From assembly GCA_016124525.1 (NCBI GenBank), contig WGNO01000014.1, positions 1 through 64,000 of the forward strand: a DNA stretch of 64,000 nucleotides, given 5' to 3'. Positions 47,602 through 59,479 of this stretch are shown here, piece by piece. Source of the stretch: Nostoc sp. RI_552. Lineage in GTDB: Bacteria > Cyanobacteriota > Cyanobacteriia > Cyanobacteriales > Nostocaceae. A model generated the notes under the pieces. The model was not told the DNA's origin, made no database searches, and saw only the letters and a program-made list of their open reading frames with translations. Each line of letters opens with the position of its first letter. Within the stretch, counting starts at the first letter, position 1. A program made the translations under genes and the position numbers.

Positions 47602-48984
47602 TTAGCGAATAATTAGCTTTAATTGCGATAATTTGTTTTTGTAGGGAGCATATCGCCAGTTTAAATCTAGCCAGAAGTAATTTGTTAACACGCTCTTGTA
47701 ATGGGAAAAGGTGTCAAAACTCGCTTTACCGTGATAGCTGCCAATTCCGCTATCGCCTACACCGCCAAACGGTAAAGATGAGAGTCCAACTTGCATAATT
47801 GTGTCGTTAAGGCAAACTCCACCAGATGAGGTTTGTTGTAAAACTTGTTCTTGCAGGTTCTTATTTTGAGTGAATAAGTATAAAGCTAATGGTTTCGACC
47901 TAGAGTTAATTAAGGCGATGGCTTCCTTGATATCTGTATATTCAACTATGGGCAAGATCGGGCCAAAGATTTCCTCTTGCATTACTGGATCTGTTAAGGA
48001 AACATCATCAAGTATGGTAGGGGCGATGTAAAGTTCTTGGGGATTGGTTTCTCCGCCAATAATAATTTCGCCATTTTTGATGAGGTTAGCTAACCTATCA
48101 AATTGTTTTTTGCTGATAATTCTGGCATAATCTGGACTGGTTGCGGGATTATCTCCATAAAATTCTGTGAGGCATTTTTTTATGCTATCTACCAAATCTT
48201 TTTTGATTTTATGATTAACTAAAAGATAATCAGGCGCAATACAAGTTTGTCCGGCATTGATAAATTTTCCCCAAGCAATGCGTCTAGCAGCATGTTCTAG
48301 GTTAATTTCCGTATCGATAATACAAGGACTTTTGCCACCTAGTTCTAGGGTAACTGGTGTGAGATGTTTGGCTGCTGCTTCCATGACAATTTTACCGATG
48401 GCTGTACCACCAGTAAAAAAGATGTGGTCAAATTTTTCTGCTAGGAGTTTTTGACTTGTTTCTACACCTCCTTCTACTACAGCAATATAATTGGGGGGAA
48501 AATATTTGCCGATCACCTCAGCTACAACACTGGAGGTGTGACCTGCAATTTCTGAAGGTTTGAGAATTGTGCAATTTCCCGCAGCCATCGCACCTACTAA
48601 TGGTGAGATAATTAGTTGCAAGGGATAATTCCAAGGGCCTATAATTAAAACAACTCCTAGCGGTTCGGGGTAAATTTTGGCTGAGTATGGAAAAAACTTC
48701 CAAGGAACTGCTGCTTTTTTTGTCTTAGTCCAATTTTTCAGATTTTTGATAGCATAGTCAATTTCAGTGATTACATTAATTTCTGTGGCATACGCTTCAA
48801 ATTCTGGTTTATGTAAATCCGCTTGCAGTGCTTGAATGATTGCTTTTTCATTCTCAAGTATTGCTTGTTTGAGAATTTTCAGTTGTTGCAGGCGGAAGCT
48901 AAGGTCTTTTGTTTTACCCGTCTTAAAAAAATCACGCTGTTTCCCGATAATTGCAGCTACATTTGCTAATTCGTTATTAATCAT
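47602..48984 (-). CDS. Aldehyde dehydrogenase (class 3-like)
   Basis: The 460-aa protein has IGPWNYPLQLIISPLVGAMAAGN, the Glu in VTLELGGKSPCII, the catalytic Cys in INAGQTCIAPDYLL (about residue 240) and EEIFGPILPIVEY, SLPFGGVGDSGIGSYHGK. This is the compact, N-terminally short group that oxidises medium-chain or apocarotenal aldehydes (slr0091-type). It is not the SSADH of 4.2 kb. It has no operon partner. Confidence 0.9.
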   Translation of the reverse strand: MINNELANVAAIIGKQRDFFKTGKTKDLSFRLQQLKILKQAILENEKAIIQALQADLHKPEFEAYATEINVITEIDYAIKNLKNWTKTKKAAVPWKFFPYSAKIYPEPLGVVLIIGPWNYPLQLIISPLVGAMAAGNCTILKPSEIAGHTSSVVAEVIGKYFPPNYIAVVEGGVETSQKLLAEKFDHIFFTGGTAIGKIVMEAAAKHLTPVTLELGGKSPCIIDTEINLEHAARRIAWGKFINAGQTCIAPDYLLVNHKIKKDLVDSIKKCLTEFYGDNPATSPDYARIISKKQFDRLANLIKNGEIIIGGETNPQELYIAPTILDDVSLTDPVMQEEIFGPILPIVEYTDIKEAIALINSRSKPLALYLFTQNKNLQEQVLQQTSSGGVCLNDTIMQVGLSSLPFGGVGDSGIGSYHGKASFDTFSHYKSVLTNYFWLDLNWRYAPYKNKLSQLKLIIR

Positions 48985-49132
48985 ATTTACTGTTTTGTTA
49001 TTTTTTTGGTAATCTCCCTATTATAAAATACTTAATATTTAATTAATTGTGATTTGAAAATTGCTTAATCTCAAACCCTATGTACTATGTATTTTATTTT
49101 TATATAAAGATAATTTAAAACTGTGCTTTTTT

Positions 49133-50245
49133 TTACTGTTTAATGGGTAGATTAACGATGAAGACACTACCTTTACCCAACTCAGACTTTACCTGAATAT
49201 CACCCTGATGTGTTGCGACAATGAGGCGAGAAAGGTACAATCCTAAGCCAGTACCAGAAGTTTTATGACTTCCTTGGGCAAATCTTTCAAATAAGCTGGC
49301 TTGTTCTTGTTGGGAAATGCCTATTCCCGTGTCTGCTACTTCTATATTTATATATTGTAAGTTATTATCACTACTATAATTGCCAGGGTTAACCCTAATA
49401 TTTACTGAGCCGGATTCAGTGAATTTGATGGCATTACCGATTAAATTTGTAAATAAACGATGCAACTCTAAGACATCCCCCATCACCATAGTTGTGGTTG
49501 CATCTGGAGATAAATTCAGGTTGATAGATAATGCTTTTTCTTCTGCTAAAGGTTTAAGTGCCCTCACTGCTTCTTTGAGTAATTGAATTAAATCAACTTG
49601 TTGAAATACTAGGGTTTTACGACCTGCTTCAAAACGATAAACTTCTAATAAAGTATTCACCATAGATAGCAGGTTAAGATTGCTGCGAGCCATGATGGTG
49701 ATTACTTCTTCCATTTGCGGCGATAAGGTTCCTAAAGCACCCTGTTGAAACAGCGTCAACATCCGATCAGCTGCTACTAAAGGTATGCGTAAGTCGTGGG
49801 TGAGTCGAGAAACAAAATCTTCTCTCTGGCGGGCAATTTGATCACGTTCATCCATACTTCGCTTTAACCGCAAAAGCGATCGCACTCTTGCCAATAATTC
49901 ATCTAGGGTTACAGGTTTGCGGATAAAATCATCAGCACCCAAGTCTAGCCCATGAGCGACATTGGGCGTATCGTGGGCAGTAATCAGCAGAATGGGGATA
50001 TATTGAAGCTTCATATTACTACGAATGCATTTAGTGACTTCGTAGCCATCCGTTCCTGACATCATGAGGTCGAGTAACACCAAGTCACAAGGTGATGCTT
50101 CTAGTTCTGCTAAGGCGGTAATACCATCGTTTGCAGTGATAATGGTGTAGCCTTGTTTCTCCAAAATCGTTTTTATCAAAAACACATTATCAGGAGAGTC
50201 ATCGACAACGAGAATTTTTTCTAAGTGAGAAGATTGGGAATTCAT
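49133..50245 (-). CDS. Response regulator receiver-histidine kinase hybrid
   Basis: The 370-aa protein starts with a receiver domain (phospho-acceptor D59 in VLLDLMMSGTDG, Lys 110 in IRKPVTL), followed by a HisKA domain with H150 in RLTHDLRIPLVAAD and a HATPase domain (N box LIGNAIKFTES, G1 DTGIGISQQE, G2 GTGLGLYLSR). No input domain or membrane helix, so it is soluble and probably acts in a phosphorelay. Partner is not adjacent. Confidence 0.9.
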   Translation of the reverse strand: MNSQSSHLEKILVVDDSPDNVFLIKTILEKQGYTIITANDGITALAELEASPCDLVLLDLMMSGTDGYEVTKCIRSNMKLQYIPILLITAHDTPNVAHGLDLGADDFIRKPVTLDELLARVRSLLRLKRSMDERDQIARQREDFVSRLTHDLRIPLVAADRMLTLFQQGALGTLSPQMEEVITIMARSNLNLLSMVNTLLEVYRFEAGRKTLVFQQVDLIQLLKEAVRALKPLAEEKALSINLNLSPDATTTMVMGDVLELHRLFTNLIGNAIKFTESGSVNIRVNPGNYSSDNNLQYINIEVADTGIGISQQEQASLFERFAQGSHKTSGTGLGLYLSRLIVATHQGDIQVKSELGKGSVFIVNLPIKQ

Positions 50246-50818
50246 GGGTAAGAAGGTTTAAAAAATTCATTTATGCCAGTAATGATATTATGCTCTTGTA
50301 TAATTTGTATTATCAACATTGCCGCAAACTAGGAGGATGTTTGAAAAGTCTTTTCTGATGTATCAAAAACTTTTCGACCCATCTAGATCCCGCCTTAAAA
50401 AGGGGGACTTTGAGAAATTGGAGTTGGTCAGGGGGGTTGGGAGGATCAATCAGTGTCTAACATGACAATTAGCAAATTTTGAAACAACTTATGGCAAGTG
50501 AGGGCTGGTACTGTTGCTTCAATCCATTTGAAAAAACACCATTTTAAACCCAGCTTAAACATATATTTAATATATATTAGATACATATATGGTAGGAAAT
50601 GAATTTCTTGATTTAGCTACGACAAAAATTTAATTACTGAATATACTGATGATGGGCTTACCTCAGAAGTTACGAGAATTTTTGTAGAGGAGTCTCATAG
50701 AACATCTCTACCTTCTTTTTTGGAGTTTTTGGGTATCAGCTTAAAGTGAAAAACGAACTACAGAGACACACAAGACAGGGAGGAATCAGAGTTAGAGAAG
50801 TTTTTTGTCCGGAATTCT
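50246..50818. repeat. Spacer with dispersed GGGG-rich repeat, no gene
   Basis: CCCGCCTTAAAAAGGGGGACTTTG... (50389-50450) is the type of interspersed repeat common in Nostocales. An AT-rich stretch with a TATATA run follows (50560-50590). No gene seen. Confidence 0.4.
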
Positions 50819-52525
50819 TTAAAATAAAAAGTATCTTTGCGCCATTGGTAAAAGACTGGCGGGTTCACAAATTAGCAACTCACCATTAGCCCTGACTTGA
50901 TATGTTTCTGGATCAACTTCGATGTGTGGTAAAGCGTCATTTAGCTTCATATCTTGTTTAGTGATTTGACGTGTCCCAGAAACGGCCACAGCAGTTTTTT
51001 GTAATCTCAATTGGCTGGGGATTTCTCTTTCTAAGGCGGCTTGAGAAATAAAGGTTAAAGATGTGGCGTGACGGGCTCCACCAAAACTAGCAAACATGGG
51101 TCTTGTATGCACAGGCTGAGGTGTTGGAATACTGGCGTTAGCATCACCCATCTGTGACCAAGCAATCATCCCTCCCTTAATGACAATTTCTGGTTTGACA
51201 CCAAAAAAAGCTGGTCGCCATAAGCATAAATCTGCTAGTTTTCCCACCTCTACGGAACCTACATATTGGGCAATTCCGTGGGTAATTGCTGGATTAATTG
51301 TGTATTTTGCAACATATCGTTTGGCGCGGTTATTATCTGCAAGTCCATCTCCATCAAGGCTACCGCGTTGGATTTTCATTTTATGGGATGTCTGCCAGGT
51401 GCGAATTATCACTTCACCTACTCGCCCCATTGCTTGGGAATCAGAAGCAATCATACTAAACGCCCCTAAGTCGTGCAAAATATCTTCAGCGGCGATGGTT
51501 TCTCGGCGAATGCGAGATTCGGCAAAGGCTACATCTTCGGGAATGCTAGAGTCGAGGTGATGACACACCATCAACATATCTAGATGTTCTTCCAAGGTAT
51601 TGACGGTGTAAGGGCGTGTGGGGTTGGTGGAAGATGGTAAAACGTTGGCTTGTCCGCAAACTTTAATAATGTCTGGTGCGTGTCCACCGCCTGCGCCTTC
51701 GGTGTGGTATGTGTGTATGGCACGATGTTTGAAAGCAGCAATGGTATCTTCCACAAATCCCGCTTCATTCAAAGTGTCGGTATGTATTGCTACTTGCACA
51801 TCATAATCATCGGCAACACTGAGACAGGTATCAATGGTTGCGGGGGTAGTCCCCCAATCTTCATGCAGTTTTAACCCCATTGCGCCAGCTAAGATTTGTT
51901 CGACAATTCCTTGAGGTTGACTGCTGTTACCTTTACCCAAAAAGCCTAAATTCATGGGGAAAGCATCAGCAGCTTGTAGCATCCGGTGCATATTCCAGGG
52001 GCCTGGGGTGCAGGTAGTGGCGTTTGTGCCGGTGGCGGGGCCAGTACCACCGCCAATCATGGTAGTAATCCCACAGGCGATGGCTACTTCAATTTGTTGG
52101 GGGCAAATAAAATGAATATGGCTATCAATACCTCCTGCTGTGAGAATCATTCCTTCGCCTGCTAAAGCTTCGGTTCCAGGTCCAATAATAATATCTATAT
52201 TGTCTTGAATATAAGGATTTCCGGATTTACCTATTTTGAAAATTTTGCCGTCTTTAATGCCAATATCAGCTTTGACAATACCCCACCAATCGAGTATGAG
52301 GGCGTTAGTAATGACTAAATCTACTGCGCCATCAGCGTTAGATATGGGGGATTGTCCCATTCCGTCTCTGATGACTTTACCGCCACCAAATTTCACTTCG
52401 TCGCCGTAGGTGGTGAAGTCTTGTTCTACTTGTATAAATATTTCAGTGTCTGCTAGTCGGATGCGATCGCCCACTGTGGGGCCATAGGTTTCTGCGTAGG
52501 CTTGACGAGATATTCTGTAAGACAT
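50819..52525 (-). CDS. ureC: Urease subunit alpha
   Basis: UreC is the catalytic subunit hydrolysing urea to ammonia and CO2 at a bis-nickel site. The 568-aa protein has HIHFICP (HxH ligands), the carbamylated Lys in [30 protein letters not shown] and the flap [20 protein letters not shown]. Length is normal. It is separated from ureB by a broken GxxExxY gene on the opposite strand, so it needs its own or a read-through promoter. Confidence 0.98.
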   Translation of the reverse strand: MSYRISRQAYAETYGPTVGDRIRLADTEIFIQVEQDFTTYGDEVKFGGGKVIRDGMGQSPISNADGAVDLVITNALILDWWGIVKADIGIKDGKIFKIGKSGNPYIQDNIDIIIGPGTEALAGEGMILTAGGIDSHIHFICPQQIEVAIACGITTMIGGGTGPATGTNATTCTPGPWNMHRMLQAADAFPMNLGFLGKGNSSQPQGIVEQILAGAMGLKLHEDWGTTPATIDTCLSVADDYDVQVAIHTDTLNEAGFVEDTIAAFKHRAIHTYHTEGAGGGHAPDIIKVCGQANVLPSSTNPTRPYTVNTLEEHLDMLMVCHHLDSSIPEDVAFAESRIRRETIAAEDILHDLGAFSMIASDSQAMGRVGEVIIRTWQTSHKMKIQRGSLDGDGLADNNRAKRYVAKYTINPAITHGIAQYVGSVEVGKLADLCLWRPAFFGVKPEIVIKGGMIAWSQMGDANASIPTPQPVHTRPMFASFGGARHATSLTFISQAALEREIPSQLRLQKTAVAVSGTRQITKQDMKLNDALPHIEVDPETYQVRANGELLICEPASLLPMAQRYFLF

Positions 52526-52538
52526 AATACGGTATGGG

Positions 52539-52898
52539 ATGAGTTTAAACGAAAAGACAGGCGCAAAGGTACGCGGAGTTATAGATGGGAATGATTTGAG
52601 TGAGGCAATAATTGGTTGTGGAATGCAGGTGCATAGGGGGTTGGAACAGGGTTTATTGGAGTCCGCCTATGGGGATTATTTGTGTTTTGAGTTGAGTAAG
52701 AGGTTTTATGTGAGGAAGCAAGTTCCATTACCACTTGTGTATGAAAAGGTGGCATTGGATTGTGTTTATTGATGAGATTTAATACTCGAAAATACAGTAA
52801 TTATTGAATTCAAATTTGTGGAATCTCTCCAAGCAATTGACTTAGCACAACGTAAACTCCGTCTCCTCCCCAAGTTTAATCTTCTGCACCTCAAATAA
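52539..52898 (+). pseudogene. GxxExxY protein, broken
   Basis: The 5' frame reads [40 protein letters not shown] and PLPLVYEKVALDCVY, then stops at 52770. After a small deletion the family C-terminus resumes in another frame (NTVIIEFKFVESLQAIDLAQ, LLPKFNLLHLK) to TAA at 52896. The family is a small, nuclease-like protein often found as a mobile orphan. It lies in the ureB-ureC gap on the opposite strand. Confidence 0.75.
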
Positions 52899-52946
52899 GG
52901 AATCAAACGCGTATCACATAAACTCTAACTCCCCGTACTTTTGCGT

Positions 52947-53252
52947 TTAAATATTGCCATTAATTTTGCCATTAAAACCATAAACTTCACGACTACCAAC
53001 TAAAGGTACTAAGGTAATTTCTTTTTCGTCTCCTGGTTCAAATCTTACTGCTGTTCCTGCGGGAATATCAAGGCGCATTCCCCGGGTTTGTTCTCGATTA
53101 AAATTCAATGCTGCATTGACCTCATAAAAGTGAAAATGTGAACCAATTTGAATTGGGCGATCGCCTGTGTTGGCAACTTGTATTTTCATGGTAGGACGAT
53201 CGGCGTTCAATTCTATTTGACCATCTGGTGTGATAATTTGCCCTGGAATCAT
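52947..53252 (-). CDS. ureB: Urease subunit beta
   Basis: The 101-aa structural subunit has [20 protein letters not shown], the [11 protein letters not shown] segment and [15 protein letters not shown]. Length is typical of bacterial beta subunits. It starts 21 bp after ureA on the same strand, so it is translated from the ureDAB message. Confidence 0.97.
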   Translation of the reverse strand: MIPGQIITPDGQIELNADRPTMKIQVANTGDRPIQIGSHFHFYEVNAALNFNREQTRGMRLDIPAGTAVRFEPGDEKEITLVPLVGSREVYGFNGKINGNI

Positions 53253-53273
53253 TTTTTTAGCTTTTTTTGAGAG

Positions 53274-53576
53274 TTATCTAATAGGATTATGCACAGTTAC
53301 CAATTTTGTACCATCAGGAAAAGTTGCTTCTACCTGGACTTCGTGAACCATTTCTGGTATCCCTTCCATGACATCATCTCTTTTTAACAACGTTGTGCCA
53401 TAGCTCATTAACTCTGCTACTGTTTGTCCATCTCTAGCACCTTCTAAAATAGCTGCGGAAATGTAGGCGACGGCTTCGGGATAATTTAATTTCAAACCTC
53501 TATTTTTCCGTCTTTCTGCTAATAACGCAGCTGTAAAAATCAATAATTTATCTTTTTCCTGTGGTGTCAGTTGCAT
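53274..53576 (-). CDS. ureA: Urease subunit gamma
   Basis: The 100-aa subunit begins [20 protein letters not shown] and has [23 protein letters not shown] and the C-terminal [21 protein letters not shown]. It starts 22 bp after ureD. The gamma subunit packs against UreB and UreC in the holoenzyme. Confidence 0.97.
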   Translation of the reverse strand: MQLTPQEKDKLLIFTAALLAERRKNRGLKLNYPEAVAYISAAILEGARDGQTVAELMSYGTTLLKRDDVMEGIPEMVHEVQVEATFPDGTKLVTVHNPIR

Positions 53577-53598
53577 TCTTCACTTGTCTGTGGTTAGT

Positions 53599-54438
53599 TT
53601 AAACTTGCCATACTCTGGGGACACAGTTACCACGATGTAGAAAAGACACTCGCAGCAACTCCCACACAGATGTAAACCAGTTTCTCACTTCAGAGGTGGA
53701 AGAACCACGATATCGACACAAAAATCCATTTTCTAACCGAGTAGCACCTACTTGTCCAGAACCATGCCATAAATTTCGGGCTTTGTCTAAAATTTCTTCA
53801 GTAACGCTGGTTCCTACCCAAGTCAGGGTCGCTGCTATTGGTTGTCCTGCTAAACCGTGAGGACTGTGGAAAACTTCTTCTTTACCTGGTAACCATTGGC
53901 GATCAATCCACAAGGGTACACCTTGTTGCCAAATTTCTGTGTGCGATCGCCATTCTCCCTGTACAAATTTTTCACCCCTCGCAGTCCGACCAAATCTGGT
54001 AATTTCCCAACCTAACCAACTGGCTCCCGGTGCTAATTCTACCCGTAAATCTTGGCGATAAATTGCCCCGTTAAATAAAATTGTTTCTTGGGGTAGCCAC
54101 TCTAAACAAGCCCCTGCATCAATTTGAATGTTAATGTTTTGCCTGGCTTGTAGTCCGTTGGTGCGGTATATTTTACTGGCTGCGGCTGTGGTAATTAATG
54201 CTTGTGTATGGGGTTGGAGGTGGAGGTTGTACGATAGGCGATCGCCTCCAACTACGCCGCCGGCGGTATGTAGAATGACGCTATGACAAATTTTTTCACC
54301 TTCTGGATAAAATGGCTTTTGTATTTTTAAAGGTGCTTGATGGTGGCTGTGTATTAACTGGGTGCTATTGAGGCGATGGGCGTAAACTAAGTTTAGTTTT
54401 CCATGCCAAGTTTTATCTATTGGACTGTTAACAAGCAT
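53599..54438 (-). CDS. ureD: Urease accessory protein UreD
   Basis: UreD (UreH) is part of the UreDFG chaperone complex that loads nickel into UreC. The 279-aa product has HTAGGVVGGDRLSYNL, the TTAAASKIYRT segment, LEWLPQETILFNGA and the C-terminal VRVSFLHRGN region. First gene of ureD-ureA-ureB. ureE, ureF and ureG are not in this window. Confidence 0.93.
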   Translation of the reverse strand: MLVNSPIDKTWHGKLNLVYAHRLNSTQLIHSHHQAPLKIQKPFYPEGEKICHSVILHTAGGVVGGDRLSYNLHLQPHTQALITTAAASKIYRTNGLQARQNINIQIDAGACLEWLPQETILFNGAIYRQDLRVELAPGASWLGWEITRFGRTARGEKFVQGEWRSHTEIWQQGVPLWIDRQWLPGKEEVFHSPHGLAGQPIAATLTWVGTSVTEEILDKARNLWHGSGQVGATRLENGFLCRYRGSSTSEVRNWFTSVWELLRVSFLHRGNCVPRVWQV

Positions 54439-54550
54439 TGATAAATGGATAAACTCTCCCTCATTCTAACTTTATCATTCAATATATAAAAATTATGAAA
54501 TATTTAGAGAGGTTCTAGGTAACATTTCTAAATATTATTAAACTTATGAA

Positions 54551-54740
54551 TTACTGGTTTTTTTGTTCTAACCAAGCTACGAAATCAGCAACTTCGGAAA
54601 AATAAAATAATGCTTCGTCTAAATCTTATAAATCATCACTAGATAAATTTCTTACCTGTGTGATTAATGAATCATTAATATCACCAAAACCACGTTTCAC
54701 AAGATGATTAATCATATTGCTGAACCAAACCGGATAGAAA
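54551..54740 (-). pseudogene. DUF4351-type C-terminal fragment
   Basis: The minus-strand frame FSNMINHLVKRGFGDINDSL, VRNLSSDDL (then TAA), DLDEALFYFSEVADFVAWLE ends at TAA 54551. This is the C-terminal DUF4351 tail of cyanobacterial PD-(D/E)XK (Rpn-like) transposase proteins, with one in-frame nonsense. The catalytic domain is absent. Confidence 0.6.
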
Positions 54741-54753
54741 TCTAAATTTTTTG

Positions 54754-54890
54754 TTATACTGTGCCTTGACGAATCCTCTCAAAACCATATACATGGATAT
54801 CCACAAATTTATAGCGGTTCTCTTTTTCTCGCCATTCAATAATACCAATCTCATTTAAAAAAGAAACAAATTCTTCAAAGCTTGGTATAT
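54754..54890 (-). pseudogene. Unidentified gene C-terminal fragment
   Basis: The frame FEEFVSFLNEIGIIEWREKE, NRYKFVDIHVYGFERIRQG ends at TAA 54754. The EWREKENRYKFVDI.VYGF pattern resembles the C-terminal winged-helix tail of cyanobacterial NTPases, but I cannot name the parent. It lies between the DUF4351 tail and the ATPase remnant. Confidence 0.4.
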
Positions 54891-54974
54891 CTTGGGATCA
54901 AGATTGCCATAATTATTGGCACTGTTATTTAGATAAGAATGCCAATTTACCCTTTAGAAAATCAAAGAATTTAT

Positions 54975-55708
54975 TCAAATCAGGGTATTCTTATTTAATT
55001 TTTTTTTACATCGTTTTTCTGATGCTTTTTCCAAGCCAAATTCTAGAGATTTTCCTTGAATTATACGATGTGTAGGGAAAAGAAAAATAATCGCTTCGTC
55101 AGCTGGTTTGATTAAAGAAAAAGCTCCCCATTGATTAATTCCAGTTCTGGAATCAATTAAGATAATATGCGGTTTTAAATGTTCGTAAATTTCACCCTCG
55201 AAAACAGACCAAAGGTTTTGATTTCCATCAATAACAGTAGTAGCGTGGAGATCATCAACCTTAGATACATAATCAAGATTTAGAGAGCCAGCAGGAACAA
55301 CAAATAATCTTCCTGTAGCTCATAGAATGTCACTGTCCTGGGTAAAGTAAGTTCGCCATGGGGTGGGGGTGATTGATTTTGCAGGTTTGCTGCTTGGATA
55401 GCTAAATCTTGCCAAGTATTGACTGAGGCTGTATTTAAAACCTGTGGCGGTGAAAGATTTGGTGACTTCGCTTCTTAAAGCGTATATGAGGAAAGAAATC
55501 CAGGAGATAAATGAGGAACCTGAGATTTAAGTAAGCTTGATATTTGTTCTTTACGCTGAGGGATAGATAAATTAATAAAGCCATCGCTAACAATAGTCAG
55601 ATTGATCAAGCCGGATGTAGAAATATTTACATCAAACCACTCCTGTGGATTCTGGACATATTGGCTTGTAATGTGCTGCTTGAGTAAAGATTGCCAATTT
55701 TCCTGCAT
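54975..55708 (-). pseudogene. KGGVGR-motif ParA-like ATPase, decayed, Walker A deleted
   Basis: The N-terminal part (MQENWQSLLKQHITSQYVQN... to SSYTL*, 55475) continues in the same frame past a TAA through SPNLSPPQVLNTAS to LPRTVTFY at about 55350, the point where KGGVGR-type ATPases carry their Walker A loop. Instead the sequence jumps to GRLFVVPAGSLNLDYVSKVD in a shifted frame and continues IILIDSRTGINQWGAFSLIK, ADEAIIFLFPTHR (switch/Walker B area). The ATP loop is gone, and a stop and frameshift remain. Second gene of a two-gene module with 55721-56082. Confidence 0.65.
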
Positions 55709-55720
55709 TTTCCCACCTTT

Positions 55721-56082
55721 TTAAAGTTGAATAGCTTGCTTCTTTAACCACCCTTTGAGACTTCGATAAGCTTTTAACCAGCGTTGATAACTTTCATCAT
55801 CAGGCTCAAGGCCAGAATAACGCATATCTATGAAGTGCTGTCCCATTGGATTCTCAACTTGATCAAGCCATCTTCTGACTTCTGAAAAATTATCAATAGT
55901 TCTGTATGACTATGTGTCCTCAAGTTCTGACCTGTAACTCCTGGTAGAGTGTTACGAATAATTGCTTTTATCAGATACTCAATGGTTATACCACCAAAGT
56001 GCATAGCCCTAATTTTACTTATGGGGTCTAGTGTTTCAGTATCAAGATGGCGCTCAAGAAAAGCTACCTGGTAATCTTCCAT
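55721..56082 (-). pseudogene. HEPN-like partner protein of the ATPase module, frameshifted
   Basis: The frame starts MEDYQVAFLERHLDTETLDP (56082), includes KIRAMHFGGITIEYLIKAII, and shifts at a TTTTT run (about 55887) into FSEVRRWLDQVENPMGQHFI, MRYSGLEPDDESYQRWLKAY, ending at TAA 55721. Restoring the shift gives a single about 120-aa helical protein with an RHFIDxRYS-like ending. HEPN assignment is a suggestion from this pattern only. The stop lies 12 bp before the ATPase start. Confidence 0.55.
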
Positions 56083-56203
56083 ACTTATTAAAGTTCAAGT
56101 TGAAGCTTGATCAGTATATTATTAAACCAGGATTTTTTTAACATAAAGCAATATCCAACCGATTTTCCACCCCTGGAGCTGCTTCCCTTTCCGTGAAACA
56201 AAA

Positions 56204-56235
56204 AAACAGCTACTTCCTGATGGAAGCAGCTGTTT
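56204..56235 (-). terminator. Rho-independent terminator after groEL
   Basis: AAACAGCTACTTCC (56204-56217) pairs, with one mismatch, with GGAAGCAGCTGTTT (56222-56235); on the minus strand a long T-run follows. Confidence 0.8.
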
Positions 56236-56252
56236 ATGTGACTTAGAGAGTA

Positions 56253-57902
<1,650 letters not shown>

Positions 57903-58155
57903 TCAGGGAGTAAGTCAAATGAATTTTGGATTTTGATTTGCGAGTTTAGATTTGTGATTTTAGATTGATGATGACTTAGAGGTACGAACAGGGCTAGCGC
58001 CTTGTTCAAACTAAAAAACAATTCCATGATCCAAAATCTCAAATCTAAAACTGGTGCTGTGAATCAGATTTTGAATTGGGGCTTGGGTGTTGGGTTTCTC
58101 CTTTACCTTGTACAGACACGAGCAATCGCGTCCCTAGGTTTCTACCCATTTGCCA

Positions 58156-58467
58156 TTAGCTGACAACTGCTAAGATATCTTTTTCAGACAACAGTACATA
58201 TTCTTCTGTGCCGAGCTTGATGTCAGTGCCAGCGTACTTGGAATACAGCACCTTGTCGCCAGTTTTAATGTCTAACTCTTGACGGGTACCGTCATCGTTA
58301 CGCTTGCCAGGTCCAAGAGCGACAACCTCGCCTACTTGGGGTTTTTCCTGGGCATTGTCGGGTAAAAATAGTCCACCTGCGGTCTTTTCTTCGGGGGCGC
58401 TCACTTTCACGAAAACGCGATCGCCCAGGGGTTTAACTGTAGAAACGCTTAAAGTTACAGATGCCAT
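58156..58467 (-). CDS. groS: Co-chaperonin GroES
   Basis: The 103-aa cap protein has [34 protein letters not shown] (mobile loop region in the second half) and the C-terminal [17 protein letters not shown]. It starts 17 bp from the CIRCE operator and precedes groL, forming the heat-shock groESL operon. Confidence 0.97.
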   Translation of the reverse strand: MASVTLSVSTVKPLGDRVFVKVSAPEEKTAGGLFLPDNAQEKPQVGEVVALGPGKRNDDGTRQELDIKTGDKVLYSKYAGTDIKLGTEEYVLLSEKDILAVVS

Positions 58468-58483
58468 GTTTATTTCTCCAGAG

Positions 58484-58510
58484 TTAGCACTCTCAACTCC
58501 TGAGTGCTAA
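58484..58510. promoter_or_regulatory. CIRCE operator (HrcA binding site) upstream of groESL
   Basis: TTAGCACTC (58484-58492), 9-bp spacer, GAGTGCTAA (58502-58510): a perfect CIRCE element. HrcA represses groESL from it until heat stress. Confidence 0.97.
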
Positions 58511-58977
58511 TTTACCCAAAACCAGCAGACAATGGCAAGAATTACTTGAGTACGGGTTCCCGCACTAGGCAAGGGCTGAATTACTTAAGTAATAATACTT
58601 AATTATTTAAATATGTCAGGTTTTGCTCAGTAATTTACGAATATTTTTATATAGCTAAATTTATTTGCAAAGCCGCTAAATTGTTATAAAACTGTAATCA
58701 GGGTGCTTATCGATGAGTAACATTACAGTGATCCAGTGCCGCCATCAAATCCCCACAACCACTCAGTCTCTGGATGACAAAGCCTTGACTCATTTTTATC
58801 TTTGCTGACAATACAGCTGATAAATTCTGTACAAAACAAGTTAGTCTGGTATTTGGGGAATAGTCAAAAAAAAGGGCGAATCCAAGAGCTAAAGCTTGAT
58901 TAGCCTTTTTAGAGTCTGCCATTTGTATCGTTAAGACGAAAGTCAATTGCTTGCGAGTTTTTTGTTCTAGACCGATA
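58511..58977. other. Spacer left of the ferredoxin fragment, no supported gene
   Basis: AT-rich. A minus-strand open frame (58946-58707) has no homology I recognise and unlikely composition, so it is not called. Confidence 0.5.
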
Positions 58978-59139
58978 ATGGTATTCTACCCAAATGGTGC
59001 CTGGTATTGCCCAGCAAAACCAGAAGTTATTGAGCAAATCATCCCAGAACAGTTGATAGGCATGACGGTAGTGGAAGAATGTGCATTTTTAACCCATCTT
59101 TCTTTGCCGATAGTTCCCCTGCTTGCTTGTGACATCTGA
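58978..59139 (+). pseudogene. (2Fe-2S) ferredoxin-domain protein C-terminal fragment
   Basis: The frame MVFYPNGAWYCPAKPEVIEQ, IIPEQLIGMTVVEECAFLTH ends at TGA 59137. YPxGxWYxxxxPEVxxxIIxEHLIGG is the C-terminal signature of cyanobacterial thioredoxin-like (2Fe-2S) ferredoxins. The iron-sulfur cysteines upstream are missing. The following 340 bp up to the response regulator hold another broken start (ATG 59178, MKERVVLKLG) but no complete gene. Confidence 0.55.
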
Positions 59140-59479
59140 TAGAGGCTAAACATCCGCAGGATATAGTGAAGCAGTAAGCCTATGAAAGAGCGGGTTGTTT
59201 TGAAGTTAGGGTCATCTTGAGCCAATACTTACCTCGTGAATGGGAAGGACGATTATTTAATCAGTGTTTTTTTCACCCGCTACTTTCAAAGCGATATATA
59301 ATAGCGCATTATAAATACTACTGCTCTACGTATCCTTACCGGAAGTTTGCCAATGAGCTAGTTGTTTCCCAAAAAGTGACCAACACTTTTGAGACTTCCA
59401 GACAGCAAAGGCAAGTTAAGTAGAAAAAAGGACAGACAACATCTCAATGATCCACCATAAAGGATAACCATTCAAGACC

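Noticed and set aside
54841-55710. Possible CRISPR or toxin-antitoxin locus in the decayed region
   Set aside because: No direct repeats of CRISPR type and no intact toxin or antitoxin pair; the frames are fragments of larger genes.
58707-58946. 79-aa minus-strand frame near the ferredoxin fragment
   Set aside because: No start support, odd composition, and no recognisable family.
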